This document shows, piece by piece, positions 52,494-61,796 of a stretch of DNA of 64,000 nucleotides. The DNA is from Contendibacter sp031732755 (GTDB lineage: Bacteria; Pseudomonadota; Gammaproteobacteria; Competibacterales; Competibacteraceae), in the NCBI GenBank assembly GCA_031732755.1, contig JAVMKI010000051.1, forward strand, positions 1-64,000, written 5' to 3'. Both the position numbers and the translations under genes were made by a program. A model generated the notes under the pieces. That model worked only from the letters and a program-made list of their open reading frames with translations. It searched no databases and was not told the DNA's origin. The first letter of the stretch is position 1; every line of letters starts with the position of its first letter.

Positions 52494-53282
52494 TTAGGGA
52501 CATTCCCCCACCGACCCTGGACGACAGCGCCGCCGATCCACCCAGATCGTACTGTCGAGTTTGGCGTCGGTGAAACGCGCGCCGTCGATGCGGGCGTCGA
52601 CCAGCGTAGCCTCGCCCAAGTCGGCGCCCACGAAATCCACGCTGAGCAGATTCGCGCCATCCAGCTTGGCCCCATGAAGATTGGCGCCACTGAGCACCGC
52701 GTTTTCCAGCACGGCCCGGCTGAGCGTCGCACCGCTCAGGTTGGCGTTCGGTAGCTTGGCGTCGGTCAGGTCGGCCTGCGCCAGCGTGGTCTGCTTCAGG
52801 CTTGCCCCGCTGAGATTAGCCCCGGTGAGGTCGGCCTGATACAGCCGCGCGCCGCTCAGGTCGGCATTGCTCAGATTCGCCTGGGCCAGCATGGCTCGGT
52901 CCAGCCGCGCGCCCGCTAGGTTGGCGCCGACAAACCCCGCTTGATCCAGCTTGGCTGAAACCAGCCGTGCCCCCACCAGCGCCGCGCCGGTGAAATCAGC
53001 CTGACTGAGCGTCGCGTCACCCAAATCCGCGCCGCTCAATCGCGCGCCCGTCAGTTTGGCGCCCGTCAGATTGACCTGGGTTAATACCGCCTCGCGCAGA
53101 TCCGCGCCCGTCAAATTCGCCCCTTGCTTGTCGCAGCGCAGCCAACTGACCCGTCGCGCGGGCGGGTCTTCGCAAGCGCTCCAGCCAACCGCGGGCCAGT
53201 GCAGTAACGCCAGTAGCAAAAAAATTTCCCTCGCCCGCTGGCGGGCGAGAGTTTGGGGATGAGGGGCATCGCCGGGCTTCAC
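52494..53282 (-). CDS. Secreted pentapeptide-repeat protein
   Basis: A 262-residue protein. A hydrophobic segment (FLLLALLHWPAVGWSA, residues about 21-36) looks like a signal peptide; CEDPPARRVSWLRC follows. From about 50 to 250 it is a run of A(N/D)LxG/x pentapeptides (GANLTGADLREAVLTQVNL and so on), which predicts a right-handed quadrilateral beta-helix of about nine or ten coils. The role is probably binding or scaffolding in the periplasm. It is not a Qnr-type topoisomerase protector, since it is predicted secreted. Confidence 0.85.
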   Translation of the reverse strand: MKPGDAPHPQTLARQRAREIFLLLALLHWPAVGWSACEDPPARRVSWLRCDKQGANLTGADLREAVLTQVNLTGAKLTGARLSGADLGDATLSQADFTGAALVGARLVSAKLDQAGFVGANLAGARLDRAMLAQANLSNADLSGARLYQADLTGANLSGASLKQTTLAQADLTDAKLPNANLSGATLSRAVLENAVLSGANLHGAKLDGANLLSVDFVGADLGEATLVDARIDGARFTDAKLDSTIWVDRRRCRPGSVGECP

Positions 53283-53294
53283 GGGCCTTCACTC

Positions 53295-55736
53295 CTATCC
53301 GCTCTCGGCGGGAGAGAGATCACTGGAAGTAAACACCAATTCCACCACCTGCCGGAACTGTGCCACGAAATGCAAGGTGAGTCCTTCCCGGATGTGCTGC
53401 GGTAACTCCTCGGCATCGCCGCGACAGCCTTCGGGCAGGATGATCTCGTGGATGCCAACCCGACGAGCGGCGATGAGCTTCTCGCGGATGCCGCCCACCG
53501 GCAGCACCTGGCCAGTCAGTGTCAGCTCGCCGGTCATCGCCAGCGGCCGGCTCGGCTGCTGGCCACGCGCCAGCGACAACAGGGCGGTGGCCATGGTGAT
53601 ACCAGCGCTGGGACCATCCTTGGGCGTCGCGCCTTCCGGTACGTGCAGATGCACGAACGCTTCGTCGAAGAACTTGGGATCAGCCTGATACTCCTCCAGA
53701 TGCGCGCTGAGGTAACTATAGGCGATGTTGGCCGATTCCTGCATAACCTCGCCCAGTCGGCCAGTCAGCTTGAAGCCGCGATTCTTGGTGTGGACCAAAC
53801 TGGCTTCGACGTTGAGCGTCGCCCCACCCATGGCGGTCCAGGCCAAGCCCGTGATCACGCCCACGCCGGACATCGGCGTCTCGGTCTTGAACGGCGGCTT
53901 GCCCAAATAACCGTCCAGGTCCGGCGGTTCCACCGCAATCGGGTCTTCGTGGCCCTCGACGATCCGCACCGCGCTCTTGCGCACGATCCGGCCCAGTTGC
54001 TTTTCCAGATTGCGCACTCCCGCTTCCCGCGCGTAGCCCTCGATGATCTGGCGCAGGGCCTCATCACCGATACTGATCCGGTCGCGCGCCAAACCGCTGC
54101 GTTCCAGCAGTTTCGGCCACAAGTGGTTACGGGCGATTTGCAGCTTCTCGGCGGTGATGTAGCCGGACAGGCGAATCGTCTCCATCCGGTCGAGCAACGG
54201 CGCCGGGATGGTGTCGAGCTGGTTGGCGGTGCAGATGAACAGTACCTTGGAGAGATCGAAGCGTACGTCCAGATAATGATCCAGGAATTCGGTGTTCTGT
54301 TCTGGATCGAGAACTTCCAGCAGTGCCGAGGCCGGGTCGCCATGATACGACGCACCGATCTTGTCGATTTCGTCGAGCATGATCACCGGGTTGGCGGTCT
54401 TGGCGTCGCGGATGGCCTGGATGAACTTGCCGGGCAGCGCGCCGATATAAGTCCGCCGATGGCCCTTGATCTCGGCCTCGTCGCGCATCCCGCCCAGGCT
54501 CAGCCGGTAGAACTTGCGGTCCAGGGCGGCGGCCACCGAGCGGCCGATGGAGGTTTTGCCGACACCCGGCGGGCCGACCAACAAGATGATGGAGCCGCCG
54601 ACCTGGCCCTTGAGCGCGCCCACGGCCAGGAATTCGATGATGCGATCCTTGACATCCTCCAACCCGTCATGGTCGCGGTTCAGGATTTCCCGCGCGTGCT
54701 TGAGATCGAGATTGTCGGTCGAATAGACCCCCCACGGCAATTCGGTCATCACATCCAGATAGTTGCGGGTAACGGCGTATTCCGGCGAGCCGGTTTCCAG
54801 GATCGCCAGCTTGTCCAGTTCGTCGTTGATCCGCTTCAGCGCCGCCTCGGGCACCTGCCGGGTGGTCAGCCGCTCGCGGAACCGGTCCACATCGGCGGTG
54901 CGGTCGTCCTTGGCGATGCCAAGTTCCTGTTGGATGGTCTTGAGCTGCTCGCGCAGAAAGAACTTGCGCTGATGCTCGCTCATCTTCTCCTCGACCTGTT
55001 TCCGAATGTGGGTCTGAAGCCGGGCGACTTCCAGTTCCTTCTTGATCAGCACGATGACTTTTTTCAGCCGTTCCAGCACCGGCGCGGTGGCCAGGATTTC
55101 CTGCAATTCTTCCTTGGTCGCCGTGGTCAGGCTGGCGGCGAAGTCGGCCAGCGGCGAAGGGTCGTGGGTGTTGAAGCGGTTGAGGAAGAACTTCAATTCT
55201 TCGGAGTACAGCGGATTGAGCGGGATCAGTTCTTTCAGCGTGTTGATCACCGCCAGCGAATAGGCGCGCAATTCCTCGACATCGGCGGCGTCTTCCTCGC
55301 TCAGATACTCGACCTGGACGTGATAGGGGGGCTCGTTGGACAACCACGTGACGATACGGAATCGCTTCAGGCCCTGGGCGATGAATTGCAAGCGACCGTC
55401 GTTACGGGCCAACTGGTGCATCCGGGCGACGGTCCCGACCTCGTGAAAATCGGCGGGGCCCGCCTTTTCCGCGCTGTCGGGCTTGACCAGGATCAGGCCG
55501 ATGACCCGTTGCTCGCGGTTGGCGGCGGCCTCGATGGTGGGCAGCCACGGTTCCTCGTTGAGCAGCAGTGGCAACGCTTGGGCCGGAAAAAAAGGACGTT
55601 CGGACAGCGGCAGCAGATACAAGGTATTGGGCAAAATGTCGGCGGCGGCAACGATCGTGTTGCTGGAGGATGCATCGCGCTCGTCATCCTCGCGCACGAC
55701 TTCCACTTCAAGGGCTTCGGCTTCGTGATCGGTCAT
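53295..55736 (-). CDS. lon: ATP-dependent protease Lon
   Basis: An 813-residue AAA+ serine protease that removes damaged and regulatory proteins in the cytoplasm. Domains: LON substrate domain (LPLSERPFFPAQALPLLL onward), coiled coil (EEKMSEHQRKFFLREQLKTI near residue 245), AAA+ with Walker A GPPGVGKTS near 385 and Walker B VIMLDEIDK near 450, and the protease domain with Ser in KDGPSAGIT near 705 and Lys in GGIREKLIAARR near 752. The acidic N-terminus (EAEALEVEVVREDDERD) is longer than in E. coli. Confidence 0.96.
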   Translation of the reverse strand: MTDHEAEALEVEVVREDDERDASSSNTIVAAADILPNTLYLLPLSERPFFPAQALPLLLNEEPWLPTIEAAANREQRVIGLILVKPDSAEKAGPADFHEVGTVARMHQLARNDGRLQFIAQGLKRFRIVTWLSNEPPYHVQVEYLSEEDAADVEELRAYSLAVINTLKELIPLNPLYSEELKFFLNRFNTHDPSPLADFAASLTTATKEELQEILATAPVLERLKKVIVLIKKELEVARLQTHIRKQVEEKMSEHQRKFFLREQLKTIQQELGIAKDDRTADVDRFRERLTTRQVPEAALKRINDELDKLAILETGSPEYAVTRNYLDVMTELPWGVYSTDNLDLKHAREILNRDHDGLEDVKDRIIEFLAVGALKGQVGGSIILLVGPPGVGKTSIGRSVAAALDRKFYRLSLGGMRDEAEIKGHRRTYIGALPGKFIQAIRDAKTANPVIMLDEIDKIGASYHGDPASALLEVLDPEQNTEFLDHYLDVRFDLSKVLFICTANQLDTIPAPLLDRMETIRLSGYITAEKLQIARNHLWPKLLERSGLARDRISIGDEALRQIIEGYAREAGVRNLEKQLGRIVRKSAVRIVEGHEDPIAVEPPDLDGYLGKPPFKTETPMSGVGVITGLAWTAMGGATLNVEASLVHTKNRGFKLTGRLGEVMQESANIAYSYLSAHLEEYQADPKFFDEAFVHLHVPEGATPKDGPSAGITMATALLSLARGQQPSRPLAMTGELTLTGQVLPVGGIREKLIAARRVGIHEIILPEGCRGDAEELPQHIREGLTLHFVAQFRQVVELVFTSSDLSPAESG

Positions 55737-55831
55737 GGTGGTTCCGCAGCTAAAGGGTTTGCGCTTTACATGCGGACGAAGCCGGCAATTATCAAGGGCA
55801 CGCCATTGCCTGGAACGGCCTTACCGTTGCT

Positions 55832-56440
55832 TTACCCGCCGGTCTTGCGCAACTCGATGCGCCGAAACCAGCCGCCAGCCAACGCGGGCTGATCGGACAG
55901 GACTTCCAATCCCGGTGTTTGGGCCAGCGCGTCTTCGAACACCACGTCGGTGCGGGTGGCCAACAAGCCTAGCAGCGGGCTGACCAACCGCCGCACTGGC
56001 GCTTTCTGGGCGGGACGCAGGAATTTGTCGAGGACCAGCAATTGACCGCCGCGTCGCAGCACCCGCGCCGTTTCCGCCAACACCCGCTCGGGATGCGGCG
56101 TGACCGCCAGAATCAGATGCAACACCGCGGCATCGAACGTGGCGTCGCCATAGGGTAAGCGGCGTGCGTCGCCCACGTCGAGCTGGATGTCCAGACTCAA
56201 GGCGGCGGCCTTGCGCTGGGCGCGCGCCAGCATCGCCGACGTCAGGTCCAGGCCGGTGTAGCGCGGCCCCCGCGGTAACAGCGGCAGATCCAGCCCGCTG
56301 CCAATCCCGACCAGCAACACCTCGGCGCACGGACTCACGCGCAGGCGCAACAGGCTATCCCGCCGCGCCCTGGCGGTGAACGGAGCCACCAGCGCATCGT
56401 AAGCGGGCGCGAACAGGGTATAGGTGTAGCGCAGCGTCAT
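55832..56440 (-). CDS. Class I SAM-dependent methyltransferase
   Basis: A 202-residue Ubie/PmtA-like methyltransferase. It begins YTYTLFAPAYDALVAPFTARARRDSL, typical of phospholipid- or quinone-type enzymes, with motif I EVLLVGIGSGLDLPLL near residue 40, GDARRLPYGDATFDAAVLH around 88 (motif II) and RVLRRGGQLLVLDKFL near 125. The substrate is unknown; phosphatidylethanolamine N-methylation is one possibility. It precedes apaG in opposite genome order on the same strand. Confidence 0.85.
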   Translation of the reverse strand: MTLRYTYTLFAPAYDALVAPFTARARRDSLLRLRVSPCAEVLLVGIGSGLDLPLLPRGPRYTGLDLTSAMLARAQRKAAALSLDIQLDVGDARRLPYGDATFDAAVLHLILAVTPHPERVLAETARVLRRGGQLLVLDKFLRPAQKAPVRRLVSPLLGLLATRTDVVFEDALAQTPGLEVLSDQPALAGGWFRRIELRKTGG

Positions 56441-56456
56441 GCCGGCCTCGGCGCCC

Positions 56457-56840
56457 TCAGTGCAGGGTGCGGGGGATGGAGAGCACGAAAGGAGGAATTT
56501 CGGCGTCGAAGGCCACTCCGTCGTCGGCCAACATCTGATAACTGCCCTTCATACTACCGACCGCCGTTTCCAGAATCGTGCCGCTGGTGTATTGGAAACC
56601 CTCGCCCGGCCGCAGATAGGGTTGCTCGCCGACCACGCCCTCGCCGCGCACCTCCTCGACCTTGCCGTTGGCGTCGGTGATGATCCAGTGGCGGCTGAGC
56701 AACTTGGCGGCGATGGTGCCCTGGTTCAAAACCTGGACCGTGTAAGCGAACACGTAGCGGTCCCGATCCGGATTGGATTGTTCCTCCAGGAAAAACGCCT
56801 GCGCGGCGACGGTGATGTGGTAATGAATTTTTTTCGCCAT
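56457..56840 (-). CDS. apaG: ApaG (CorD) protein
   Basis: A 127-residue FN3-like domain with the ApaG pattern: VFAYTVQVLNQGTIAAKLLSRHWIITDANGK in two parts from residue 29, VRGEGVVGEQPYLRPGEGF near 64 and MKGSYQMLADDG near 93. Linked genetically to cobalt/magnesium resistance; the molecular role is not settled. 16 bases upstream of the methyltransferase gene on the minus strand. Confidence 0.94.
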   Translation of the reverse strand: MAKKIHYHITVAAQAFFLEEQSNPDRDRYVFAYTVQVLNQGTIAAKLLSRHWIITDANGKVEEVRGEGVVGEQPYLRPGEGFQYTSGTILETAVGSMKGSYQMLADDGVAFDAEIPPFVLSIPRTLH

Positions 56841-56920
56841 GGGCGGTCGGTTCCGGGTCAGGGTAGGGAGGCGGCGTTATCCACGAAAAACACGGAAAGC
56901 ACGGAGGTGACGTCAGGCCG

Positions 56921-58027
56921 TTAGCCGTTCAACGTTTTGGCCTTGGCTTCAATGGCGGCCAGCACATGTTCGAAGGACTGGATAAAGGCGTTGACCCCGT
57001 CGAGTTCCAACTGGTCGGTGACAGCGCTCAGATCAATGCCCAGTTCCGACAGCGTCGCCAGTTGCGTCAGCGCCTCGTCCACCTCCCGCTCCAGGGTCGC
57101 GGCAACCATACCGTGGTCGCGAAAGGCGGCGTAGGTGGCGGGCGGCATGGTGTTGACGGTGTCGGGGCCGATCAGGTTGTCCACATACAGCAGGTCGGGA
57201 TAGGCGGGATTCTTGGTGCTGGTGCTGGCCCACAGCAGGCGCTGTGGCCGCGCTCCGGCGGCGCGCAGGGCAGCGAAATGCGCGCCGCCGGTGATTTCCA
57301 GGTATTCCTGATAGGCCAGCTTGGCGTTGGCGTTGGCGATCCGGCCTTGCAGTTCCGGTCGCCGCTCGGCCAAGATCGGGTCCAGCGCGGTGTCAAGTCG
57401 GCTGACGAAGAAGCTGGCCACCGAGGCGATGCGATCCAGCGGCAACCCCTGGGCGCGCCGGCGTTCCAAACCGCGCAGATACGCCTCGGCCACCGAGATG
57501 TAGCGTTCCACCGAGAACAGCAAGGTGACGTTGACGTTGACCCCCTCGGCGATCAGCCGCTCGACCGCGTGCAATCCCGGCACCGTGCCCGGCACCTTGA
57601 TCATGATGTTGGGCAGCGCCAGTCGAGCGAACAACTCGCGCGCCTCTCGCACCGTGCCGTCCACGTCGTGGGCCAGATCGGGCGAGACCTCCAGGCTGAC
57701 CATGCCATCCACACCGTCCGTCGCCTCGTAGGTCGGGCGCAGAGCCTCGGCGGCGGCGCGAATATCCTCGATGGCCAGGGTGAAAAACAGGTCGCGGCTG
57801 GACTGCCGGGGGTTGCGCTGGAGGGCACGGCGCAATGCCTCATCGTAGTCGCCGCTGCCGGCGATGGCCTTTTCGAAGATGGTTGGGTTGGAGGTGATGC
57901 CGCGCAGATCATCCTCGGCGATCAACCGCGCCAGCATTCCGGAACTCAGCATGGAACGCTGGATGTTGTCGTACCAGACGCTTTGGCCAGCGGCGCTCAG
58001 CAGGCGCAGGGGATTGGCTTGGGGCAT
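56921..58027 (-). CDS. tal: Transaldolase (long TalB-type)
   Basis: A 368-residue transaldolase of the mycobacterial/long class, transferring dihydroxyacetone in the pentose phosphate pathway. QSVWYDNIQRSML near residue 14 is the family N-terminus, GDYDEALRRAL near 57, MIKVPGT near 142 and the Schiff-base Lys in WASTSTKNPAYPD near 267. It complements tkt at 8.7-10.7 kb. IS5 insertion occurred about 90 bases upstream of its start. Confidence 0.93.
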   Translation of the reverse strand: MPQANPLRLLSAAGQSVWYDNIQRSMLSSGMLARLIAEDDLRGITSNPTIFEKAIAGSGDYDEALRRALQRNPRQSSRDLFFTLAIEDIRAAAEALRPTYEATDGVDGMVSLEVSPDLAHDVDGTVREARELFARLALPNIMIKVPGTVPGLHAVERLIAEGVNVNVTLLFSVERYISVAEAYLRGLERRRAQGLPLDRIASVASFFVSRLDTALDPILAERRPELQGRIANANAKLAYQEYLEITGGAHFAALRAAGARPQRLLWASTSTKNPAYPDLLYVDNLIGPDTVNTMPPATYAAFRDHGMVAATLEREVDEALTQLATLSELGIDLSAVTDQLELDGVNAFIQSFEHVLAAIEAKAKTLNG

Positions 58028-58111
58028 GGAGTGATCCTCGGACGGCGGGAAAGGTAGTTGATGAATTGTAGCAACTCCCAGGCGCGGGGCGGCAAAACCG
58101 AATTGGGTGAA

Positions 58112-58115
58112 CTAG
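58112..58115. repeat. Left CTAG target duplication of the IS5-family element
   Basis: CTAG directly precedes the left inverted repeat, and the same four bases follow the right one at 58965-58968. This is the YTAR-type 4-bp duplication of IS5 elements. Confidence 0.8.
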
Positions 58116-58964
58116 ATACTGTAGTCACGAGATTGGAAATACGGGAGCATCGTGGGGCCGAAGACAAAGGAGGCCCTTTATGAAAGAGACAGTTCCCGCG
58201 TACCGCTGCCACGATCTATCCGATGAGACAGGGGCTTTGCTAGAGCCGCATCTGCCGGGACGCCGGGGGTGTGGAGCGGAATCGCTGAAGACAACCGGTT
58301 ATTTATCAATGCGGTCTTCTGGATCATCCGCACAGGTGCGCCGTGGCGTGATTTGCCGCCGGACCTTGGGGACTGGAGCAATACGCACCGCTGTTTTATC
58401 CGCTGGCGGGACAAGGGCGTGTGGGAAAGGTTGCTCGACCTCCTGATCGACGAGCCGGATTACGCATGGCTGATGGATGATCGACGCCAGCCCTTGTAAA
58501 GTCCACCCTCATGCCGCCGGAGCCGAGGGCGGTAACCAGGCCATGGGCCGCGCCAAAGGGGGCTTAACACCAAGATCCATCTGGCCGTGGATGCACATGG
58601 CATGCCGGTCAGAGCCCTTGTTCCCCAAGGTCCCGCAGCGGATTGCACACAGGCTGCAAGGCCGATCGAGGGCGTCGACGCCGATCATCTGATCGCTGAC
58701 CAGGGCTACGATACTGACGCCATCCTTGAGATGGCGCGCGCCCGGGGCATGAACGCCGTCATCCCGCCGAGGAAACACCGCACGGCGCAAAGATCGTACG
58801 ACAAAGAGCTTTATCAATTACGTCATCTGGTCGAAAACGCTTTCCCGCACCTGAAAAGATGGCGCGGCATCGCCACGCGCTACGCCAAAAACACGGCATC
58901 CTTCCTCGCCGCCGTCCATGTCCGCTGTCTCGCACTCTGGTTCAATATCTCGTGACTACAGCAT
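58116..58964 (+). mobile_element. IS5-family insertion sequence with intact ends, dead transposase
   Basis: An 849-bp element. Left end 58116-58133 (ATACTGTAGTCACGAGAT) and right end 58947-58964 are inverted repeats with one mismatch in 18. CTAG duplications flank both. The single transposase gene is broken by frameshifts, so the element cannot move on its own but could be mobilised by an intact copy. Inserted between tal and the acyl-CoA ligase gene. Confidence 0.9.
58180..58955 (+). pseudogene. IS5-family transposase, frameshifted
   Basis: Coding pieces lie in alternating frames: MKETVPAYRCHDLSDETGAL (58180 on), then LFINAVFWIIRTGAPWRDLP and DWSNTHRCFIRWRDKGVWERL, then KVHPHAAGAEGGNQAMGRAK, then DAHGMPVRALVPQG to KRWRGIATRYAKNTASF. 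Shifts fall near 58265-58280, at 58466-58500 (an extra GATG around the DDR/MIDAS join) and near 58565 (one base lost in GGLNTK). The DDE-type catalytic pieces (MIDAS, ADQGYD, E near the end) remain but cannot be joined in one protein. Confidence 0.88.
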
Positions 58965-59091
58965 CTAGGCGAGACATGAAAAAACCTACACTTGCAAGAC
59001 GCTCCCCTCCCCCACGAGGGAGAGGAGATTGAATTCGGCCTTTACCTCCAATCCGTCTTTCGGCGGACGGGAGAAGCCTTGGCGCTTCTTC

Positions 59092-60732
59092 TCAAAGATG
59101 CTTGGCCCGCTCGCGCAGGATGAACTTCTGCATCTTGCCGGTCGAGGTCTTGGGCAGCGGGCCGAACACCACGGTTCTGGGCACCTTGAACCGCGCCAAC
59201 TGACTACGGCAGAACTCGATGATTTCCTCTTCCGTGACATGCTCCATGCCCGATTTGACGGTCACGAACGCGCACGGCGTTTCACCCCACTTCTCATCGG
59301 GTCGGGCCACCACCGCCACCTCCAGGATCGCCGGATGCCGGTACAGGATATCCTCGACCTCGATGGTGGAGATGTTCTCGCCGCCGGAAATGATGATGTC
59401 CTTGGAGCGGTCCTTGATGTCGATGTAACCGTCCTCGTGCCAGACCGCCAGGTCGCCGGTATGGAACCAGCCGCCCTGAAACGCTTCCTCGCTGGCGCCG
59501 GGATTTTTCAGATAACCCTTCATGACATTATTGCCGCGCATGAAAATTTCGCCGATGGTCTCGCCGTCCATCGGGACCGGCTCCAAGGTTTGGGCGTTGG
59601 CCACCATCAACTCTTCCAACATTGGATAGCGCACGCCCTGACGGGACTTGAGCGCCGCCCGCTCCGGCAGGCTCAGCTCGTTCCAGTGATCGTGCCAGGC
59701 GCAGACCACCGCTGGCCCGTAGGTTTCGGTCAGACCATAGACGTGGGTCACCTCGAAGTTCATCCGCTCCATGCCCTCGATCACCGCCGCCGGGGGCGCC
59801 GCGCCCGCCGTCATCACCTTGACCGGATGATGGATGCCCGCTTTCATGTCATCGGGGGAGTTTTTGAGAAGATTCAACACGATGGGCGCGCCGCAGAAGT
59901 AGTTCACCTTCTCTTCCTTGATCAGATTGAAAATCAGGTCGGCGCGGACCTGGCGCAGGCAGACGTTGGTGCCAACGGTCGCGGCGATGGTCCACGGGAA
60001 ACACCAGCCGTTACAGTGGAACATCGGCAGGGTCCACAGATAGACCGGATGTAGGCCCATGTTCCAGACCAGGGCGTTGCAAACCGCGTTCAGGTAAGCG
60101 CCGCGATGATGGTAAACCACGCCCTTCGGGTTGCCAGTGGTGCCGGAGGTGTAGTTCAGCGAGATAGCCTGCCACTCGTCCGCGGGTGATTGCCAGGCGA
60201 ACTCGGGATTGCCCTCGGCCAGCAGCGTTTCGTAATCCAGCGTTCCCAGTTTCTCGCCGCCGACGAATTCGGGATCGTCCACATCGATCACCAGCGGGCG
60301 TTTCTTGGGCTGGATCAGCCGCAGGGCTTTGCCGATGGTCTCGGAAAACTCGCGGTCGGTGAACAGAATCTTGGCCTCGCCATGTTCGAGCATGAAGGCG
60401 ATGGCTTCGGCGTCCAGCCGGATGTTCAGGGTGTTGAGCACCGCCCCCATCATTGGCACGCCAAAGTGCATCTCGAACATTTCCGGGATATTGGGCAACA
60501 TCGCCGCCACCGTGTCGCCCAAGCCGATGCCGCGCTGTTGCAGCGCCGAGGCCAGCCGCCGGCAACGGGCGTAGGTCTCCGCCCAATCACGCCGAACCGC
60601 GCCATGCACCACGGCGAGATGGTGGGGATAAACCGCCGCGGCGCGTTCGATGAAAGTCAGTGGGGTCAGCGGCACGAAATTGGCGGCGTTCCGGTTCAGG
60701 CCCATTTCGTAGGGATTCGTGGGGGCGGTCAT
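59092..60732 (-). CDS. Acyl-CoA synthetase (AMP-forming)
   Basis: A 546-residue ANL-family ligase activating a fatty or aromatic acid through acyl-AMP. The P-loop is YTSGTTGNPKGVVYHH near residue 190, the A5 region is VYGLTETYGP near 335, the A7/A8 hinge is WFHTGDLAVWHEDGYIDIKDRSKD around 432-455, and the acetylation-type Lys is in PKTSTGKMQKF near 532. The sequence resembles medium-chain/AlkK-like ligases; the chain length is unknown. 59 bases separate it from the upstream enoyl-CoA hydratase gene, suggesting acyl-CoA degradation. Confidence 0.92.
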   Translation of the reverse strand: MTAPTNPYEMGLNRNAANFVPLTPLTFIERAAAVYPHHLAVVHGAVRRDWAETYARCRRLASALQQRGIGLGDTVAAMLPNIPEMFEMHFGVPMMGAVLNTLNIRLDAEAIAFMLEHGEAKILFTDREFSETIGKALRLIQPKKRPLVIDVDDPEFVGGEKLGTLDYETLLAEGNPEFAWQSPADEWQAISLNYTSGTTGNPKGVVYHHRGAYLNAVCNALVWNMGLHPVYLWTLPMFHCNGWCFPWTIAATVGTNVCLRQVRADLIFNLIKEEKVNYFCGAPIVLNLLKNSPDDMKAGIHHPVKVMTAGAAPPAAVIEGMERMNFEVTHVYGLTETYGPAVVCAWHDHWNELSLPERAALKSRQGVRYPMLEELMVANAQTLEPVPMDGETIGEIFMRGNNVMKGYLKNPGASEEAFQGGWFHTGDLAVWHEDGYIDIKDRSKDIIISGGENISTIEVEDILYRHPAILEVAVVARPDEKWGETPCAFVTVKSGMEHVTEEEIIEFCRSQLARFKVPRTVVFGPLPKTSTGKMQKFILRERAKHL

Positions 60733-60791
60733 ATGATGTGATCCTCGTTGGTTTTAGTGGAATCGCGGTGATGGTTGACCGGGCAGCCGAA

Positions 60792-61589
60792 TCAGCGGCC
60801 CTGCCAGGTCGGTTTACGTTTGGCGATAAAGGCGTCGATGCCTTCGCGGGCATCCTCGCTGTTCATGTTGCAGGCCATGACTGCGCTGGCGCGAGCGTAG
60901 GCTTTTTCCAAACCCATTTCCAACTGTTGATAGAACAGTTCCTTACCCATGGCGATGGCCAGCGGCGATTTGTTGCAAATGGAATCGGCCAATTGCCCGA
61001 TGGCGGCGTCCAGTTGATCCAGCGGCGCGATCCGGTTGACCAGACCCTGACGCAGGGCGGTCGGCGCATCAATGAACTCACCGGTCAGCAACAATTCCAG
61101 CGCCTGCTTGCGGCTCAAATTACGGCTCAGCGCCACGCCGGGGGTGGCGCAGAACAGGCCGACGTTGATGCCGGAGGTGGCGAAACGGGCATTGTCGGCG
61201 GCGACCGCCAGATCACAGGCCGCCACCAATTGGCAGCCGGCGGCGGTGGCGATGCCGTGGACTCGGGCAATCACCGGCTGGGGTAGACGGTTGATGGTGA
61301 GCATCACCCGCCCGCACTGGGCAAACAGCGCCTGGTGAAAAGCCGGATCGGTCTGGGCGCGCATTTCCTTGAGATCGTGGCCAGCGCAGAAGGCCGGACC
61401 GGCCCCGGCGATCACCACGACCCGGACGGTCTTATCGACGGCGACGGTGTCCAATACCGCTTGCAGCGCCTCCAGCATGGCTTGTGACAGCGCGTTATAC
61501 TGTTTGGGACGATTAAGAGTGAGCGTGGCGACGCCTGCTTCATCCTGGCGCAGCACCAGAGCGTCTTCGGCAGGAATGGTTGCGGTCAT
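60792..61589 (-). CDS. Enoyl-CoA hydratase/isomerase
   Basis: A 265-residue crotonase. GAGPAFCAGHDLKEMRA near residue 65 forms the oxyanion hole, and ARVHGIATAAGCQLVAACDLAVA near 100-122 the second. One usual catalytic Glu (of the GxxE type) is replaced here by GCQ, so hydration activity is not certain; isomerase or other crotonase chemistry is possible. The ATG at 61589 has AAGGA eight bases upstream; the longer frame is a shadow. Same strand as the acyl-CoA ligase. Confidence 0.88.
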   Translation of the reverse strand: MTATIPAEDALVLRQDEAGVATLTLNRPKQYNALSQAMLEALQAVLDTVAVDKTVRVVVIAGAGPAFCAGHDLKEMRAQTDPAFHQALFAQCGRVMLTINRLPQPVIARVHGIATAAGCQLVAACDLAVAADNARFATSGINVGLFCATPGVALSRNLSRKQALELLLTGEFIDAPTALRQGLVNRIAPLDQLDAAIGQLADSICNKSPLAIAMGKELFYQQLEMGLEKAYARASAVMACNMNSEDAREGIDAFIAKRKPTWQGR

Positions 61590-61796
61590 GGTGATGGTCC
61601 TTAAAACTGGAAACCCGTTTTGGGGAAATCGAACAGTGGCGGCAGGCCACTTGGCTGTAACGACTCGCGGCTGGTGGATTTCGCTTCGTTCATCCACTCT
61701 ACAATTCTACAATTCATTCGCCCAGTCCGGTTGCAACACTAACCTGGCAATTTCCACCATGGGACTTGACCAATCCCGCCCTCTCTTCCTTCGCCC

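Noticed and set aside
53448..55892. 814-codon frame antisense to lon
   Set aside because: Long antisense frames are usual opposite GC-rich genes; lon has every expected motif.
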